Source: Collinsella sp. (GTDB lineage Bacteria; Actinomycetota; Coriobacteriia; Coriobacteriales; Coriobacteriaceae). Taken from it: DNA of 6,699 bases. The stretch is taken from assembly GCA_019414205.1 (NCBI GenBank), contig DXML01000014.1, positions 1 to 6,699 on the forward strand, written 5' to 3'. The position numbers and the translations under genes were made by a program. The notes under the pieces were generated by a model. That model searched no databases and was not told where the DNA came from. It worked only from the letters and a program-made list of their open reading frames with translations. Every line of letters begins with the position of its first letter. Position 1 is the first letter of the stretch. Shown here piece by piece: positions 6,124 through 6,699 of this stretch.

Positions 6124-6591
6124 ATGGACGACCAAAACCAGAACAATATGTTTATGCCGACGCAGGGCGAAGATACTTCTACGCAGCCGCCACGGTTCCA
6201 TCGCCCCCACATCTCGCAAGAGCCCATCAATGACCCAGAGCCCGATTATGTGACGAGAAACCGATATCAATCGCTCGAGGATGCCCAAACGGGACGTAAA
6301 CATATGGGCGTCGCCTCGGGAGACCCTGTATATCTGAAAGACGCACCATTATCTAAAAACAGCGCAGCTAGTGATGAGCCGATGAAAGCATCCGCCGTCC
6401 ATCAACAAAGAGGGCCTCGACCCAAGCAAACCTTGACGCATTCGGCTCGCTATCTCGAAACGCCAAAACAGGGAAAGTCAATCTTCGTTTCGTCAAGTAA
6501 ACGACGCAAGCAGCATCAGCTGACAATTCTGCTTTTGACCATTGCGGCCATAGTAGTTGCCCTTGTTATACGATTTATTTTCTTTAAATAA
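6124..6591 (+). CDS. hypothetical protein with one C-terminal membrane segment
   Basis: I do not recognise this 155-residue protein. Residues 1-125 are hydrophilic and rich in Gln, Asn, Pro, Ser and Thr, with no obvious domain and probably little fixed structure. A basic cluster KRRKQHQ (126-132) precedes a single hydrophobic helix (about 133-153) that ends Phe-Phe-Lys at the C-terminus. By the positive-inside rule the N-terminal part would stay in the cytoplasm, as in a tail-anchored protein. The start at ATG 6124 has AAAGGG (6114-6119), four bases away, which is close. Base use looks more AT-rich than in ftsH or tilS. It is divergent from hsp20 across a shared regulatory region; a stress link is only a guess. 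It is a real gene judging by the frame length, the membrane segment and the downstream terminator. Confidence 0.75.
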   Translation: MDDQNQNNMFMPTQGEDTSTQPPRFHRPHISQEPINDPEPDYVTRNRYQSLEDAQTGRKHMGVASGDPVYLKDAPLSKNSAASDEPMKASAVHQQRGPRPKQTLTHSARYLETPKQGKSIFVSSSKRRKQHQLTILLLTIAAIVVALVIRFIFFK

Positions 6592-6659
6592 AGGCTCAAT
6601 ACCGAAAACAACAAGATCGTCTGGTGTAATTGAGTCATTTACGCCCCGTAAACGCAAAA

Positions 6660-6687
6660 AAGGGGGAGGCCGCGAGGCCTCCCCCTT
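6660..6687. terminator. terminator hairpin at the right edge, U-tract on the minus strand
   Basis: A perfect 12-bp stem (6660-6671 with 6676-6687) has a four-base loop, GCGA on the plus strand. On the minus strand the stem is followed by six U residues, a strong terminator for a leftward gene beyond the window. A TGA on the minus strand at 6689-6691 could be that gene's stop. On the plus strand the pyrimidine tail (TTCTC) is weak, but the hairpin also lies 68 bases after the membrane-protein gene and may end it too. Confidence 0.85.
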
Positions 6688-6699
6688 CTCAGTTCGATG

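Noticed and set aside
6638..6652. Small TTTACG-CGTAAA hairpin after the membrane-protein gene
   Set aside because: The stem is 6 bp with a 3-base loop and no U-tract; the strong hairpin at 6660-6687 is the likely terminator.

Overview
The window is a moderately GC-rich bacterial chromosome segment carrying mostly housekeeping genes. The gene order tilS-hpt-ftsH is conserved in Gram-positive bacteria. The protein sequences and high GC at third codon positions suggest an actinobacterium of the Coriobacteriia, such as Collinsella. That placement is from memory of the family and was not tested by a search.

Left two thirds (minus strand, read right to left): tilS (tRNA-Ile lysidine synthetase), hpt (hypoxanthine phosphoribosyltransferase) and ftsH (membrane AAA+ zinc protease). 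The hpt stop and the ftsH start are one base apart, and the ftsH Shine-Dalgarno lies inside the last hpt codons, so these two are translated together. Between tilS and hpt, a 147-base gap holds a strong hairpin with a perfect palindrome next to an extended -10 element, so hpt-ftsH probably has its own promoter. A clear rho-independent terminator follows ftsH. A promoter-like pair beyond it points out of the window.

Middle (plus strand, divergent from tilS): a YycJ/WalJ-type metallo-beta-lactamase-fold hydrolase. Its reading frame is interrupted by one in-frame TAA. The same frame then continues for 71 sense codons that contain the conserved C-terminal His-Ile-Ser-x-x-Asn-Asn motif, so the gene looks recently inactivated by a nonsense mutation, or holds a sequencing error. 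A bidirectional terminator separates it from an Hsp20 small heat-shock gene on the minus strand.

Right end: hsp20 has an AT-rich upstream region of about 275 bases, shared with a divergent gene for an unrecognised 155-residue protein with one C-terminal membrane segment. The hsp20 ribosome-binding site can fold into a short imperfect hairpin, a possible RNA thermometer. The membrane-protein gene is preceded by a possible 10-codon leader ORF whose stop codon touches its ribosome-binding site. A terminator hairpin at the right edge has its U-tract on the minus strand, so it probably serves a convergent gene outside the window.

No RNA gene, insertion sequence, CRISPR array, phage gene or attachment site was seen. 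I found no convincing new multi-gene system. The points most worth checking are the broken hydrolase, the hsp20 leader hairpin, the 10-codon leader ORF with its membrane-protein gene, and the palindrome at the hpt promoter.
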